A DNA stretch of 64,000 bases from Minwuia sp048007105 (GTDB taxonomy: Bacteria > Pseudomonadota > Alphaproteobacteria > Minwuiales > Minwuiaceae): the NCBI RefSeq assembly GCF_048007105.1, contig NZ_CP180352.1, positions 3,348,001 through 3,412,000 of the forward strand, read 5' to 3'. This document shows, piece by piece, positions 9,986-20,718 of this stretch (position 1 is its first letter; every line of letters starts with the position of its first letter). Below the pieces are notes generated by a model. That model made no database searches. It was not told the DNA's origin and worked only from the letters and a program-made list of their open reading frames with translations. A program made the translations under genes and the position numbers.

Positions 9986-10928
9986 GCGACCCTTCTTCGA
10001 GTAGCGCCCCCGCGGAAGGCGGGGAAAATGGCGACACCGGCGACCAGTCAGGTCTCGGCAGCTGGTTCGGCGGCTTGCTGAAGTCGCGCAGCAAACAGCG
10101 AAACGGCGAGAACGGATGGCGTGAGAGCATCGAGGAGATCCTCGAGGAACACGCGGAATCGGGCGAGCACGAGTTCGGCGAGGAAGAACGCCTGATGCTC
10201 GCCAACATCGTTGCGCTCGGCAGCAAGCGGGTCGATGACGTGATGGTCCCACGAGGCGACATCGTGGCGGTCGATATCAGCCTGCAGCTTTCGGATCTCG
10301 TCGCCCGGTATCTGGAGGCGCCGCACAGCCGTCTGCCGGTCTACAAGGACCAGCTGGACGACATCATGGGCATCCTGCACATCAAGGATCTTGTGAAGTA
10401 CTGGGGCCAGAGCGGCGCCATCGACCTGCGCAGCATCCTCCGCGCGCCGCTGGTTGTGCCCCCCTCAAAGCCGGTCATCGATCTGATGGTCGAAATGCGG
10501 GCCAACCGGCGTCACATGGCGATCGTCGTCGACGAGTATGGCGGCGTCGACGGTCTGGTGACGATCGAGGACCTGATCGAGGAAATCGTCGGCGATATCC
10601 GCGACGAGCACGACAACGAGGTGGAGCCCGCCTTCAAGGAAAATGCGGACGGCACGATCGATGTCGATGCCCGATTCGAACTCGAAGAGTTCGAGGAGCG
10701 CGTCGGCTGCGATCTGCTCGCCGACGAGGAAGACGAGGAAATCGACACCCTCGGCGGCTTCGTCTTCGTGGCGCTCGGCCGCGTGCCCAAGCGCGGCGAG
10801 GTGATCCGGCACGACTGCGGTCTGGAGTTCGAGGTCGTCGAGGCCGATGCGCGCCGGATCCATCGGCTCAGGGTCCGCCGCGACGGTCAGAATGCGGTGG
10901 CGGAAACGGCGAGAGCCGGCCGGCGTGA
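9982..10928 (+). CDS. corC: CorC/hemolysin-family CBS-domain transporter-associated protein (end disrupted)
   Basis: A CorC-type protein with two CBS domains (about residues 80-200, MVPRGDIVAVDI to DEYGGVDGLVTIEDLIEEIVG) and a C-terminal CorC_HlyC domain ending near RRIHRLRVRR. No stop follows in frame: the frame stays open to 11655, giving 557 residues, the last 240 or so being out-of-frame lnt. A one-base slip would place the stop at TGA 10926-10928, overlapping the lnt GTG in the GTGA pattern seen elsewhere here. The end given is that inferred stop. It belongs to the ybeY-corC-lnt cluster. Confidence 0.82.
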
Positions 10929-12439
10929 CATCGAACCCGGCCGGGGCCAGGCCGCGAAACCGGCTGGCGCTGGCGTTTCTGCTCGGCGCGATCACAACGC
11001 TTGTCTTCGCGCCCTTCCACATCCTGCCGCTCGGCTTTCTGGGTTTTGCCGGTCTTCTGTGGCTGCTGAGCAAGTGCGGTCGGACGCCCGAGGCTTTCTG
11101 GACCGGCTGGTTCTTTGGCTGGGGTCACTTCATCGCCGGGCTCTACTGGATCGCGTCAGCCTTTCTGGTCGAGCCCGAAAAGTTCGCCTGGATGATCCCG
11201 TTTCCGACACTCGGCCTGCCAGCGCTGCTCGCGTTGTTCACGAGCGCGGCCACAGCACTCGCGTGGCGGGTGGCGCCCACGGGCTGGCGGCGGCTGCTGG
11301 CACTGGCCGCCGCATGGACGCTCGCCGAGATGGCGCGCGGCTGGGTGCTGACCGGATTTCCATGGAACCTCGCCGGCTACGCCCTCGGCGCGCATCACCT
11401 TCTGATGCAGCCGGCGGCCTGGGCCGGCGTCTTCGGGCTTTCCTTCCTCGCCGTCCTGGGCTTCGCGGCGCCCGCATTGCTGGCGGGCCAGAACCGGTCG
11501 CCGCGTGCCGCAGGGGCGGCCCTGGCCTTCGTTGCCGTGATACTCGCCGCCGGGGCGTTGCGGCCCGAACCGGCCGTCCATGCGCCCGGTGCCGAGCCTG
11601 TGTCCATCCGTATTGTCCAGGGCAATATCCCGCAGCGGGAGAAATGGCGCCCTGACAGGGTCGAACCGAACTTCCGGATGCTGCTGGAGATGAGCCGCGG
11701 GTTCGATGGCGACCTTGTGATCTGGCCGGAGACCGCGGCAACGTTCCTGCTCTCCCGGGCGCCGGGTCCGCTGGCGGCCATTGCCGGCGTGGCCCCGCCA
11801 GGCGGCCATGTCGTGACCGGCGCTCCCCGCGTCGAGGACATTGGCGGCAATGAACGGTTCTACAATTCGGCGATTCTGATCGGATCCGACGGCCGCATCG
11901 CCGACAGCGCCGACAAGCACCACCTGGTCCCGTTCGGCGAATACCTGCCCATGCGCGCCGTGCTGCAACGTATCGGGCTCGACAAGCTAGCCCAGGGACG
12001 GGGCGATTTCACAATCGGCGCGGAAGACGAGGTTCTCGTCGCCGGCGATCTGCCGCCGGCCGCCCTTCTCATCTGCTACGAGGCAATCTTTCCCGCCCGC
12101 GCCGCACGCGCCGATCGTCCCGGCTGGCTTTTGAACCTGACGAATGACGGATGGTTCGGGGAGCTGACCGGACCCGATCAGCATTTCGACATGACCCGTT
12201 TCAGAGCCGTCGAGCAGGGCCTTCCCCTGATTCGTGCCGCGGGGACGGGCATATCTGGAATCATAGACGCCTACGGCCGGATTCAGGGCGTAATACCCCT
12301 TGGCACCAAAGGTGTTCTTGACGGTATTCTGCCACCGCCCGCTAGTGAAACTCTCTTTGGTCGAACAGGCTCGATACCCGTTCTTGTAATCGCAATTCTA
12401 CTACTGGTTGTTTCGGCCCTGCCGCGGCGCGGAAACTGA
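10925..12439 (+). CDS. lnt: Apolipoprotein N-acyltransferase
   Basis: Inner-membrane enzyme of 504 residues that adds the third acyl chain to lipoproteins. About eight N-terminal hydrophobic helices precede a nitrilase domain. The catalytic triad is visible: Glu in WPETA, Lys in DKHHLVPFGEYLP and Cys in LICYEAIFP. GTG 10925 starts VTSNPAGARPRNRLALAFLLGA, directly before the first helix. The frame is open upstream to 10847, inside corC. Confidence 0.94.
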   Translation: MTSNPAGARPRNRLALAFLLGAITTLVFAPFHILPLGFLGFAGLLWLLSKCGRTPEAFWTGWFFGWGHFIAGLYWIASAFLVEPEKFAWMIPFPTLGLPALLALFTSAATALAWRVAPTGWRRLLALAAAWTLAEMARGWVLTGFPWNLAGYALGAHHLLMQPAAWAGVFGLSFLAVLGFAAPALLAGQNRSPRAAGAALAFVAVILAAGALRPEPAVHAPGAEPVSIRIVQGNIPQREKWRPDRVEPNFRMLLEMSRGFDGDLVIWPETAATFLLSRAPGPLAAIAGVAPPGGHVVTGAPRVEDIGGNERFYNSAILIGSDGRIADSADKHHLVPFGEYLPMRAVLQRIGLDKLAQGRGDFTIGAEDEVLVAGDLPPAALLICYEAIFPARAARADRPGWLLNLTNDGWFGELTGPDQHFDMTRFRAVEQGLPLIRAAGTGISGIIDAYGRIQGVIPLGTKGVLDGILPPPASETLFGRTGSIPVLVIAILLLVVSALPRRGN

Positions 12440-12731
12440 AACCTGGCGGTCCGTCGTGCCCTTTCACGGGGCGGAGACTTTCCGTTAACCAAATAAATAA
12501 AGTCTTTCGCAGCAAACTAGAGTCAATATTCAGCGCTGGTTCAACCATTAGACGAGTCCAGACAGACGCCCTATCCTTGCATCAGTACGACCGAATTCTT
12601 GACGCTGCGAAATTCCAAGCTTGACCAGTGAAACCCGCGGCAGCATAGAAGGGCGCGCTTACGGAACGAAAGGGCGTGAGCACGACGTTGCGGGGGAAAC
12701 GTTGTGCCGGAAGAACGGAAAGGAATATTCG
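12440..12731 (+). other. Intergenic region upstream of the HTH regulator gene
   Basis: About 290 bases with no convincing gene, though the regulator's frame is open from 12621. It holds an AT-rich patch (12484-12505) with TTAACC, which resembles half of a CtrA box but lacks the second TTAA half. TTGACG (12599) and TTGACC (12621) could serve as -35 elements, but their -10 partners are poor. I see no riboswitch fold I can name. Confidence 0.4.
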
Positions 12732-13148
12732 TTGGCAGAACACCCGCACCCCGTGGACATACATGTCGGCAGTCGTGTCCGCCTGTGCCGCACCCTCAAG
12801 GGACTGAGCCAGCAGAAACTCGCCCAGGCTCTTGGATTGACTTTTCAGCAGGTCCAGAAATATGAGCGCGGCGCCAACCGCATTGGCGCCAGCCGACTTT
12901 TCGAGTTGAGCCAGATTCTCGAGGTTCCGCCGTCCTTCTTCTTCGAAGGCGCCGACGAAGCCATTGGCGACGGCAGCGCCGCGTCAGGGCTGTCCGAAGG
13001 CGGTCAGGCCCCGTTCGATACCGAACAACTGTTCCGCCGCGAGATCCTGGAACTGGTCCGCGCCTATGACCGGATTCCCGAACCGACCGTGCGCAAACGT
13101 CTGTTCGAACTGGTGAAGGCGATCGCCAACCAGTCGTCGGAGAACTGA
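12732..13148 (+). CDS. XRE-family helix-turn-helix transcriptional regulator
   Basis: A 138-residue regulator with an N-terminal Cro/CI HTH (SRVRLCRTLKGLSQQKLAQALGL, split by conserved turns; recognition part TFQQVQKYERGANRIG) and a charged C-terminal helix region. TTG 12732 with AAGGAA at 12718-12723 gives the family start LAEHPHPVDIHVGSRVR. The open frame from 12621 adds 37 unconserved residues. The gene sits between lnt and metK, a place where alphaproteobacteria keep this regulator. Its targets are unknown. Confidence 0.85.
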   Translation: MAEHPHPVDIHVGSRVRLCRTLKGLSQQKLAQALGLTFQQVQKYERGANRIGASRLFELSQILEVPPSFFFEGADEAIGDGSAASGLSEGGQAPFDTEQLFRREILELVRAYDRIPEPTVRKRLFELVKAIANQSSEN

Positions 13149-13160
13149 ACCCCTCCTGTC

Positions 13161-13181
13161 GCTGCGCCTGAACCGCGCAGC
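13161..13181 (+). promoter_or_regulatory. Stem-loop in the metK leader
   Basis: A perfect 7-bp stem, GCTGCGC (13161-13167) with GCGCAGC (13175-13181), around a 7-base loop, about 100 bases before metK. No U-tract follows, so it is not a standard terminator. It does not match any SAM riboswitch consensus I can recall; a structural or processing role is a guess. Confidence 0.4.
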
Positions 13182-13278
13182 GCCCTCTTGCGCTTGACCC
13201 CGCCGGAATCGCTTGTCAGAAAGCACGCTCGATTTCGATCCGGGCCGCCGAGCCCGCCTGTCCATGGGAGGGGCAGCA

Positions 13279-14434
<1,156 letters not shown>

Positions 14435-14451
<17 letters not shown>

Positions 14452-15115
14452 CACGGACCGGCCCGCCGGACCGCCCTTCCGATTCTACGGCCGCCGGCGG
14501 GGCAAGCGTCCCAGCCGGCGCCAGGAAGAGCTGCTCGAATCCCTGCTGCCGCAGTTGGGGCCCGATCCGGCGCGCCTGCCGGAAGGTACCCTGTGGCTGG
14601 AGATCGGTGCGGGCGGCGGGGAACACCTGTGCGCCCAGGCGGCGAAAAATCCGGACGTCACCCTGATCGGCTGCGAACCCTTCCTCGAGGGCGTCGCCAA
14701 GACTCTGGCGACCGTGGAGGAGCAGGAACTGGGCAATGTGCGCCTGCACGCGGAGGATGCCCGGCCCTTCCTCGAGGCGCTGCCCGAAGCCTCGATCGAG
14801 CGATGCTTCCTGCTGTTCCCCGATCCATGGCCGAAGCTGCGCCACCACAAGCGGCGCTTCGTGAACCCGGCGAATCTGGACCGGCTGGCGCGGGTCATCA
14901 GGCCCGGCGGGCAGTTCCGCATCGCCACCGACCACATGGACTATGCACGCTGGATCCTGCCGCGCATGCTGGCCCACCCCGCATTCGAATGGACCGCCGA
15001 GCGTGCGGACGACTGGCGCTGCCCCCCGGCCGATCACGTGACGACGCGCTACCAGCAGAAGGCCGAAGAGAAGGGCGACTGGCCGCTGTTTTTCGATTTT
15101 CTGCGCGGGGCTTGA
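14435..15115 (+). CDS. trmB: tRNA (guanine-N7)-methyltransferase TrmB
   Basis: A 226-residue class I SAM methyltransferase that makes m7G46 in tRNA. The SAM-binding region LWLEIGAGGGEHLCAQA at about residue 55 and the characteristic FPDPWPKLRHHKRR at about residue 128 are diagnostic. ATG 14435 overlaps the end of metK by 17 bases. Pairing with metK places a SAM user beside its supplier. Confidence 0.96.
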
Positions 15116-15139
15116 TTGCCGGGCCGAAATCCATATTAT
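15112..15139 (+). promoter_or_regulatory. Promoter for the rimP-nusA-infB operon
   Basis: TTGATT (15112-15117) and TATTAT (15134-15139) with a 16-base spacer match sigma-70 boxes at 5/6 for the -10. The -35 overlaps the trmB stop. Transcription from about 15146 would give a leader of about 130 bases containing the terminator hairpin at 15180. Confidence 0.6.
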
Positions 15140-15179
15140 CCGGCACACACCAGCAAACGCTGTTAGAGCGTCAAGATGG

Positions 15180-15202
15180 GTGGGCCGCTGGCCCACTTTT
15201 TT
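15180..15202 (+). terminator. Intrinsic terminator / attenuator in the rimP leader
   Basis: GTGGGCC (15180-15186), a GCT loop and GGCCCAC (15190-15196) form a 7-bp GC stem followed by six T (15197-15202). A small upstream hairpin (15157-15161 with 15067-offset partner 15167-15171, ACGCT/AGCGT) precedes it. It lies downstream of the predicted promoter and 74 bases before rimP. It could end metK-trmB transcripts, attenuate the nusA operon, or both. Confidence 0.8.
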
Positions 15203-15276
15203 GTTTCTGCGGAGCGGACGCCTCGCGATTCCGGCTCTGACAGGCAGGTGAGCAAGGCAGGATATCTACGGACGGC

Positions 15277-15828
15277 ATGTCGCAGGGTCTTACGGAGCGG
15301 ATTTCGGAGCTGATCGGACCGTCGCTTGAGGCGATGGGCTTCGATCTGGTGCGCGTCCGCTACACGGGCGGCGGACGGCCGATCCTGCAGATCATGGCGG
15401 AACGGTCCGAAGACGGTCAGATGGGCATCGATGACTGCGAAAGCGTAAGCCGCGCGGTCTCGGCGATCCTGGATGTCGAGGACCCGATTTCGGATGCCTA
15501 CAATCTCGAGGTCTCGTCGCCAGGCGTCGACCGGCCCCTGACCCGGCCGAAGGACTTCGAGCGTTATGCCGGCTTCGACGCGAAGCTGGAACTGTCGCAC
15601 CCGGTCGACGGCCGCAAGCGGTTCAAGGGTGTGCTGAAGGGATTTTCGGACGGTTCGGTCGCGATGGATGTGGCCGGCGTGTCCGAGGCGGAGGCCGCGA
15701 TGCGGTTTCCGCTCGGCGAGATCGCCGAAGCAAAACTGGTCCTGACGGACCGACTGATCGAGGCAAGCCTGCGCGAGAGCAAGGCCCGGGAGAAGGCCAG
15801 GTCCGAGCAGACCGAGGATACGGAGTAA
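15277..15828 (+). CDS. rimP: Ribosome maturation factor RimP
   Basis: A 183-residue protein that aids 30S assembly. The N-terminal domain (FDLVRVRYTGGGRPILQIM) and the conserved NLEVSSPGVDRPLTRPKDF are present, followed by the Sm-like C-terminal domain and a charged tail. First gene of the rimP-nusA-ylxR-infB operon, with nusA starting four bases after its stop. Confidence 0.96.
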   Translation: MSQGLTERISELIGPSLEAMGFDLVRVRYTGGGRPILQIMAERSEDGQMGIDDCESVSRAVSAILDVEDPISDAYNLEVSSPGVDRPLTRPKDFERYAGFDAKLELSHPVDGRKRFKGVLKGFSDGSVAMDVAGVSEAEAAMRFPLGEIAEAKLVLTDRLIEASLRESKAREKARSEQTEDTE

Positions 15829-15832
15829 AGAA

Positions 15833-17416
15833 ATGGCGGTGACAACGGCAAACAGGCTGGAGCTGCTGCAGGTCGCGGACGCCGTGGCACGCGAGAAGTC
15901 CATCGACCCCGAGATCGTGGTCGAGGCGCTGGAGGAAGCCATCCAACGGACAGCAAAGGCCACCTATGGCGCCGAACACATGATCAGCGCCCAGATCGAC
16001 CGCAAGACCGGCGATATCAGCCTCTGGCGTCTGCGCGAGGCGGTCGAGGACATCGAGGATGCGGCCACGCAGATCCCGCTGAGCGAGGCGCAGGAGATGA
16101 ACCCGGACGTCGAGGTCGGCGATCTGATCTCCGAGCCCCTGCCCCCGATCGACTTCGGTCGCGTCTCGGCCCAGTCGGCCAAGCAGATCATCTTCCAGAA
16201 GGTCCGTGACGCCGAACGCGAGCGCCAGTTCGAGGAATACAAGGACCGCAAGGGCGAGATCATCAACGGGCTGGTCAAGCGCGCCGAGCACGGCAACGTG
16301 GTCGTCGACCTCGGCCGCGCCGAGGCGGTGATGCGCCGCGACGAGCTGCTGCCGCGGGAAACCTTCCGTCCCGGCGACCGGGTCCGAGCCTACATCCTGG
16401 ACGTCCGCCGCGAGAACCGCGGCCCCCAGATCTTCCTGTCGCGCACCCATCCGAACTTCATGGCGATGCTGTTCGCCCAGGAAGTGCCGGAAGTCTATGA
16501 CGGCATCATCGAGATCCGCGCTGTCGCCCGCGATCCGGGCAGCCGCGCCAAGATCGCCGTGATCAGCCACGACAGCTCGATCGATCCGGTCGGCGCCTGC
16601 GTCGGCATGCGTGGCAGCCGCGTCCAGGCCGTCGTGAACGAACTGCAGGGCGAGAAGATCGACATCATTCCCTTCACCTCCGATCCGGCGAGCTTCATTG
16701 TCAGCGCGCTCGCGCCGGCCGACGTGATGAAGGTCGTCCTCGACGAGGACCAGAACAGGATCGAGGTGGTGGTGCCCGACGACCAGCTGAGCCTGGCCAT
16801 CGGCCGCCGCGGCCAGAACGTCCGCCTCGCCTCGCAGCTTTCCGGCTGGGATATCGACATCCTGACCGAGGAAGAGGAATCGGAGCGCCGTCAGCAGGAG
16901 TTCAAGGAACGCTCCGACATGTTCATCGAGGCGCTGGACGTCGACGAGATGATCGCGCAGCTGCTGGTGGCCGAAGGTTTCGACAGCGTCGACGAAGTCG
17001 CCTTCTCGCCTCTGGAGGAACTGGAGGAGATCGAGGGCTTCGACGCCGAGGTCGCCGAGGAGCTCCAGTCCCGCGCCCAGGATCACCTGCTCCGCATCGA
17101 GCAGGCCCATGACGAGAAGCGCAAGGAGCTGGGCGTCGAGGATGACGTCGCCGCCATCGAGAAGCTGACGCCGCACATGCTGGTCAAGCTGGGCGAGGCC
17201 GGTGTCAAGACGCTGGACGATCTCGGCGACTTCGCGTCCGAGGAACTGATTTCGGACAGCGACGCGCCGCTGCGGGAGTTCGATCTCACACTTGACGACG
17301 CCAACGAGATCATCATGTCCGCCCGTGCGCATTGGTTCGACGACAAAGAGGAAGTGACCGCCGGCGAAGGCGAAGGCGGTGGTGACGAAGCCGTGGAAGA
17401 GGAGGCACAGGCCTGA
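15833..17416 (+). CDS. nusA: Transcription termination/antitermination factor NusA
   Basis: A 527-residue RNA polymerase factor. An N-terminal polymerase-binding domain (1-135), an S1 domain (about 137-200, VKRAEHGNVVVDLGRAEAV) and two KH domains (200-345, with VGMRGSRVQAVVNEL and IGRRGQNVRLASQL) are followed by helix-hairpin-helix/acidic repeats, as in other alphaproteobacterial NusA. In E. coli NusA regulates its own operon; the leader terminator at 15180 makes that plausible here. Confidence 0.97.
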   Translation: MAVTTANRLELLQVADAVAREKSIDPEIVVEALEEAIQRTAKATYGAEHMISAQIDRKTGDISLWRLREAVEDIEDAATQIPLSEAQEMNPDVEVGDLISEPLPPIDFGRVSAQSAKQIIFQKVRDAERERQFEEYKDRKGEIINGLVKRAEHGNVVVDLGRAEAVMRRDELLPRETFRPGDRVRAYILDVRRENRGPQIFLSRTHPNFMAMLFAQEVPEVYDGIIEIRAVARDPGSRAKIAVISHDSSIDPVGACVGMRGSRVQAVVNELQGEKIDIIPFTSDPASFIVSALAPADVMKVVLDEDQNRIEVVVPDDQLSLAIGRRGQNVRLASQLSGWDIDILTEEEESERRQQEFKERSDMFIEALDVDEMIAQLLVAEGFDSVDEVAFSPLEELEEIEGFDAEVAEELQSRAQDHLLRIEQAHDEKRKELGVEDDVAAIEKLTPHMLVKLGEAGVKTLDDLGDFASEELISDSDAPLREFDLTLDDANEIIMSARAHWFDDKEEVTAGEGEGGGDEAVEEEAQA

Positions 17417-17438
17417 TGCCGGGCCGGCGGAGCGAACC

Positions 17439-18062
17439 ATGGTCAAGCGTGCGGACAGGGATGCGCCGGAACGGCGCTGCATCGTAACCGGCGCGAGCGG
17501 CGACACCGCCGCCATGATACGCTTCGTTCTGGATCCGGACGGCGTCGTGACGCCGGATCTGGAGGAAAGACTGCCCGGACGCGGCGCGTGGCTGCTTGCA
17601 GACCGCGACGTGATGTCGAAGGCGGTGGCGAAGAACCCCTTCCCCCGCGCCTTCAGGACGGCCGCGAGGCTGCCGGACCAGTTGCCGGACCTGCTGACCG
17701 GCCTGCTGCGGCGGCGTTGTCTGGACCAGCTGGGACTGGCAAACGGCGCCGGGCAGCTGACGGCGGGCTACGAGAAGGTCCGGGAAGCCTCGGAACGGGG
17801 ACCGGTCGGGGTGATGATCGTCGCCGCCGACGGCGGAGACACGGCCCGGTCGAGAGCGGTAAAAATGGCGTGGGACGCACCGGTTGTCTCGCTGTTCGAC
17901 CGCGAGGATTTGAGTTTGGCCTTGGGCCGAGAAAATGTGGTACATGCTGCGGTCGCGCCGGGGCGGCTTGCGGAGAAATTTGTTCGGGATGCGGAACGGC
18001 TCAGACGAGCCGAGGGCGCGCCCGACAATGGGGTAACGAAGAAGCGGATCGTAGATGACTGA
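17439..18062 (+). CDS. YlxR-like RNA-binding protein (DUF448) with C-terminal L7Ae-like domain
   Basis: A 207-residue protein between nusA and infB, the standard YlxR place. The N-terminal part carries the family block RRCIVTGASGDTAAMIRFV and LPGRGAWLLADRDVMSKAV. The C-terminal half (LTAGYEKVREA, VGVMIVAADGG, APVVSLFDREDL) resembles the L7Ae/eL8-like extension found in alphaproteobacterial members. ATG 17439 follows GGAG and is preferred to GTG 17379 inside nusA. Confidence 0.88.
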   Translation: MVKRADRDAPERRCIVTGASGDTAAMIRFVLDPDGVVTPDLEERLPGRGAWLLADRDVMSKAVAKNPFPRAFRTAARLPDQLPDLLTGLLRRRCLDQLGLANGAGQLTAGYEKVREASERGPVGVMIVAADGGDTARSRAVKMAWDAPVVSLFDREDLSLALGRENVVHAAVAPGRLAEKFVRDAERLRRAEGAPDNGVTKKRIVDD

Positions 18063-20688
18063 ACAGAAACAATCTGGCGACAAGAAGACCTTGACGGTAA
18101 CCCCGCGTGGCGGACGGCTCGAGTTGAAGAAGCGGTCCGACGGCGGCGCCGTGCGCCAGGGCAGCGGGCGGAGCGCCCGGAATGTTCAGGTCGAGGTGAA
18201 GAAGAAGCGTGGCGTCAAACGCGATGGCACTCCGGAAGTGCGCCCTGCCGGCGATCAGGCCGAAGAGCCCCGGGCGGATGTCGCCAAGATCGTCCGTCCG
18301 AAGAAGGATACGCCGGCTGCCGAAGAGCGAACCGACGGCCGCGCCCGTCTGGAAGCCCGCAAGGACCGGGTGGTCCTGCCGCGCCTGACCGACGACGAGA
18401 AGGCCGCCCGCCTGAAGGCGCTGAAATCGGCAAAATCGGAGGAAGCGGACCGCCGCGCCAAGGCGCGCGCAGACGCTGAACGCCTGGCCGCCGCCGAAAC
18501 CAAGCGCAAGGCCGACGAAGAGGCGCTGCGCAAGGCCGAAGAGGAAGCGCAGCGGAAGGCCGAGGAAGAGGCGGAAGCCAAACGCAAGGCCGAGGAAGAA
18601 GCCAAGAAGAAGGCCGACGACGAAGCTGCCCGCCGCAAGGCCGTGCTTGAAAAGGCGCAGCAGGCCAGCGAGCAGCGCCAGTCCGCAGAGGGCGAGACCG
18701 CCGAGGACGAAGACCGGGCCCGAAAGGGACGCCCCGGGACCCCGCCGGCCAACAAGCCCGGCGCCAACCGCGGCAAGCCCGGCGGCTCCCGTCGTCGCAG
18801 TGGCAAGCTGACGATTTCCCAGGCGCTGGACGACAGCGGCGAGAAGCAGCGGTCGCTGGCCGCCATGCGCCGCCGCGCCAGCCGCGAGAAGCGTGAGGCC
18901 CGCGGCGGCGGCCAGGAAGCCGTCGGCCGCGTCATCCGCGAAGTCGTGGTGCCCGAGGCGATCACGGTCAGCGAACTGGCCAACCGTATGGCCGTCCGTG
19001 GCGGCGACGTCGTCAAGGCGATGATGAAGATGGGCGTCATGGCGACCATCAACCAGACCATCGACGCGGATACCGCGGAACTGGTGATCGAGGAGTTCGG
19101 TCACCGGATCAAGCGCGTCTCCGAGACCGATGTCGAAGATGCGATCGTGCCGCCGAGCGATGCGGACGACAGCCTCTCGGCCCGGCCGCCGGTGGTCACC
19201 GTCATGGGCCATGTCGATCACGGCAAGACGTCCGTGCTCGACGCCCTTCGCAAGACCGATGTGGTCCGCGGCGAGGCCGGTGGCATCACACAGCATATCG
19301 GCGCCTACCAGATCACGACCGAGGCCGGCGCGAAGATCACCTTCATCGACACGCCGGGCCATGCGGCATTTACGTCGATGCGCGCCCGCGGCGCCAAGGT
19401 GACCGACATCGTGGTCCTGGTCGTTGCGGCCGACGATTCGGTGATGCCGCAGACCATCGAGGCGATCAATCACGCCCAGGCGGCCGAAGTGCCGATCATC
19501 ATCGCTGTCAACAAGATGGACAAGCCGGAGGCCAACCCCTCCCGCGTGAAGCAGGACCTGCTGCAGCACAACATCGTGGTCGAGGAAATGGGCGGCGAGC
19601 AGATCGCCGTCGAGATCTCCGCGCTCCGCGGCGACGGTCTCGACGAGCTGATCGAGGCCATCACCCTGCAGGCGGAAATCCTGGAACTGAAGGCCAATGC
19701 CGACCGGGCTGCCAACGGCACGGTCATCGAAGCCCAGCTTGAACAGGGCCGCGGCGCCGTCGCCACCATCCTGGTGCAGGGCGGCACGCTGAAGGTCGGC
19801 GACATCTTCGTTTCCGGCTCGACCTGGGGCCGCGTCCGCGCCCTGGTCGACGACCAGAACAACCGTCTCGACGAGGCCGGCCCGTCGATGCCGGTCGAGG
19901 TTCTGGGCTACCAGGACGCGCCGTCGGCCGGTGACGACTTCGTCGTCGTCGATTCCGAAGCGCGCGCCCGCGAGGTTGCCGAGGTCCGTACCCGCCGCGA
20001 CAAGAGCCAGCTGGCCGCCGCCGGCAGCCGCGGCACGCTGGAGCAGATGCTCTCGGCGATCAAGGAAGGCCAGGCGGCCGAGGTGCCGATCCTGGTGAAG
20101 GGCGACGTGCAGGGTTCCGTCGAGGCCATCGTGGCCGCGGCCGAGAAGCTGTCGACCGACGAGGTCAAGGCGCGCGTCCTGCACGCCGGCGTCGGCGGCA
20201 TCACCGAGACAGATGTCGGGCTGGCCAAATCGGCCGGCGCGGTGATCCTCGGCTTCAATGCCCGCCCGAACAAGCAGGCCCGCGAGGCCGCCGAACGCGA
20301 CGGCGTCGATATCCGCTACTACAACGTCATCTACGAACTGACGGACGAGCTGCGGGAGATGATGTCCGGCGAACTGGCCCCGGAGACCAAGGAGATCAAT
20401 CTGGGCACGGCCGATGTCCGCGCCGTCTTCAACGTCTCCAAGGTCGGCAAGGTTGCCGGTTGCCTCGTCACCGACGGCGTGGTCAAGCGCGGCGCCCATT
20501 ACCGCCAGCTGCGCGACGGCATCGTGCTCCACGAGGGCGTCATCGCCACCCTGAAGCACTTCAAGGACGACGTTGCCGAAGTGCGCCAGGGCAGCGAATG
20601 CGGCATGTCCTTCCAGAACCATCAGGACATCCAGGAGAACGACCAGATCGAGGTCTACGAAGTGCAGCAGATCGCCCGGACCCTGTAA
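18055..20688 (+). CDS. infB: Translation initiation factor IF-2
   Basis: An 877-residue GTPase that places fMet-tRNA on the 30S subunit. The N-terminal third is a Lys/Glu/Ala-rich coiled region (about residues 120-230). The G domain starts near residue 380 with the P-loop GHVDHGKTS, DTPGHAAF (G3) and NKMDKPEA (G4); domains II-IV follow. The start overlaps the ylxR stop by eight bases. Confidence 0.97.
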   Translation: MTEQKQSGDKKTLTVTPRGGRLELKKRSDGGAVRQGSGRSARNVQVEVKKKRGVKRDGTPEVRPAGDQAEEPRADVAKIVRPKKDTPAAEERTDGRARLEARKDRVVLPRLTDDEKAARLKALKSAKSEEADRRAKARADAERLAAAETKRKADEEALRKAEEEAQRKAEEEAEAKRKAEEEAKKKADDEAARRKAVLEKAQQASEQRQSAEGETAEDEDRARKGRPGTPPANKPGANRGKPGGSRRRSGKLTISQALDDSGEKQRSLAAMRRRASREKREARGGGQEAVGRVIREVVVPEAITVSELANRMAVRGGDVVKAMMKMGVMATINQTIDADTAELVIEEFGHRIKRVSETDVEDAIVPPSDADDSLSARPPVVTVMGHVDHGKTSVLDALRKTDVVRGEAGGITQHIGAYQITTEAGAKITFIDTPGHAAFTSMRARGAKVTDIVVLVVAADDSVMPQTIEAINHAQAAEVPIIIAVNKMDKPEANPSRVKQDLLQHNIVVEEMGGEQIAVEISALRGDGLDELIEAITLQAEILELKANADRAANGTVIEAQLEQGRGAVATILVQGGTLKVGDIFVSGSTWGRVRALVDDQNNRLDEAGPSMPVEVLGYQDAPSAGDDFVVVDSEARAREVAEVRTRRDKSQLAAAGSRGTLEQMLSAIKEGQAAEVPILVKGDVQGSVEAIVAAAEKLSTDEVKARVLHAGVGGITETDVGLAKSAGAVILGFNARPNKQAREAAERDGVDIRYYNVIYELTDELREMMSGELAPETKEINLGTADVRAVFNVSKVGKVAGCLVTDGVVKRGAHYRQLRDGIVLHEGVIATLKHFKDDVAEVRQGSECGMSFQNHQDIQENDQIEVYEVQQIARTL

Positions 20689-20718
20689 CGGGTCCGGACG
20701 AGCTGCATGGGAGTATCC

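Noticed and set aside
12484..12505. CtrA-like site before the HTH regulator gene
   Set aside because: TTAACC is present, but the second TTAA half at the right spacing is not.
13149..13278. SAM riboswitch before metK
   Set aside because: Only a simple 7-bp hairpin is visible. I could not match any SAM riboswitch core.
18400..18680. Tandem DNA repeat in infB (AAGGCCGAAGAG-like units)
   Set aside because: It encodes the Lys/Glu/Ala-rich coiled region common in IF-2; repetition follows from amino-acid composition.
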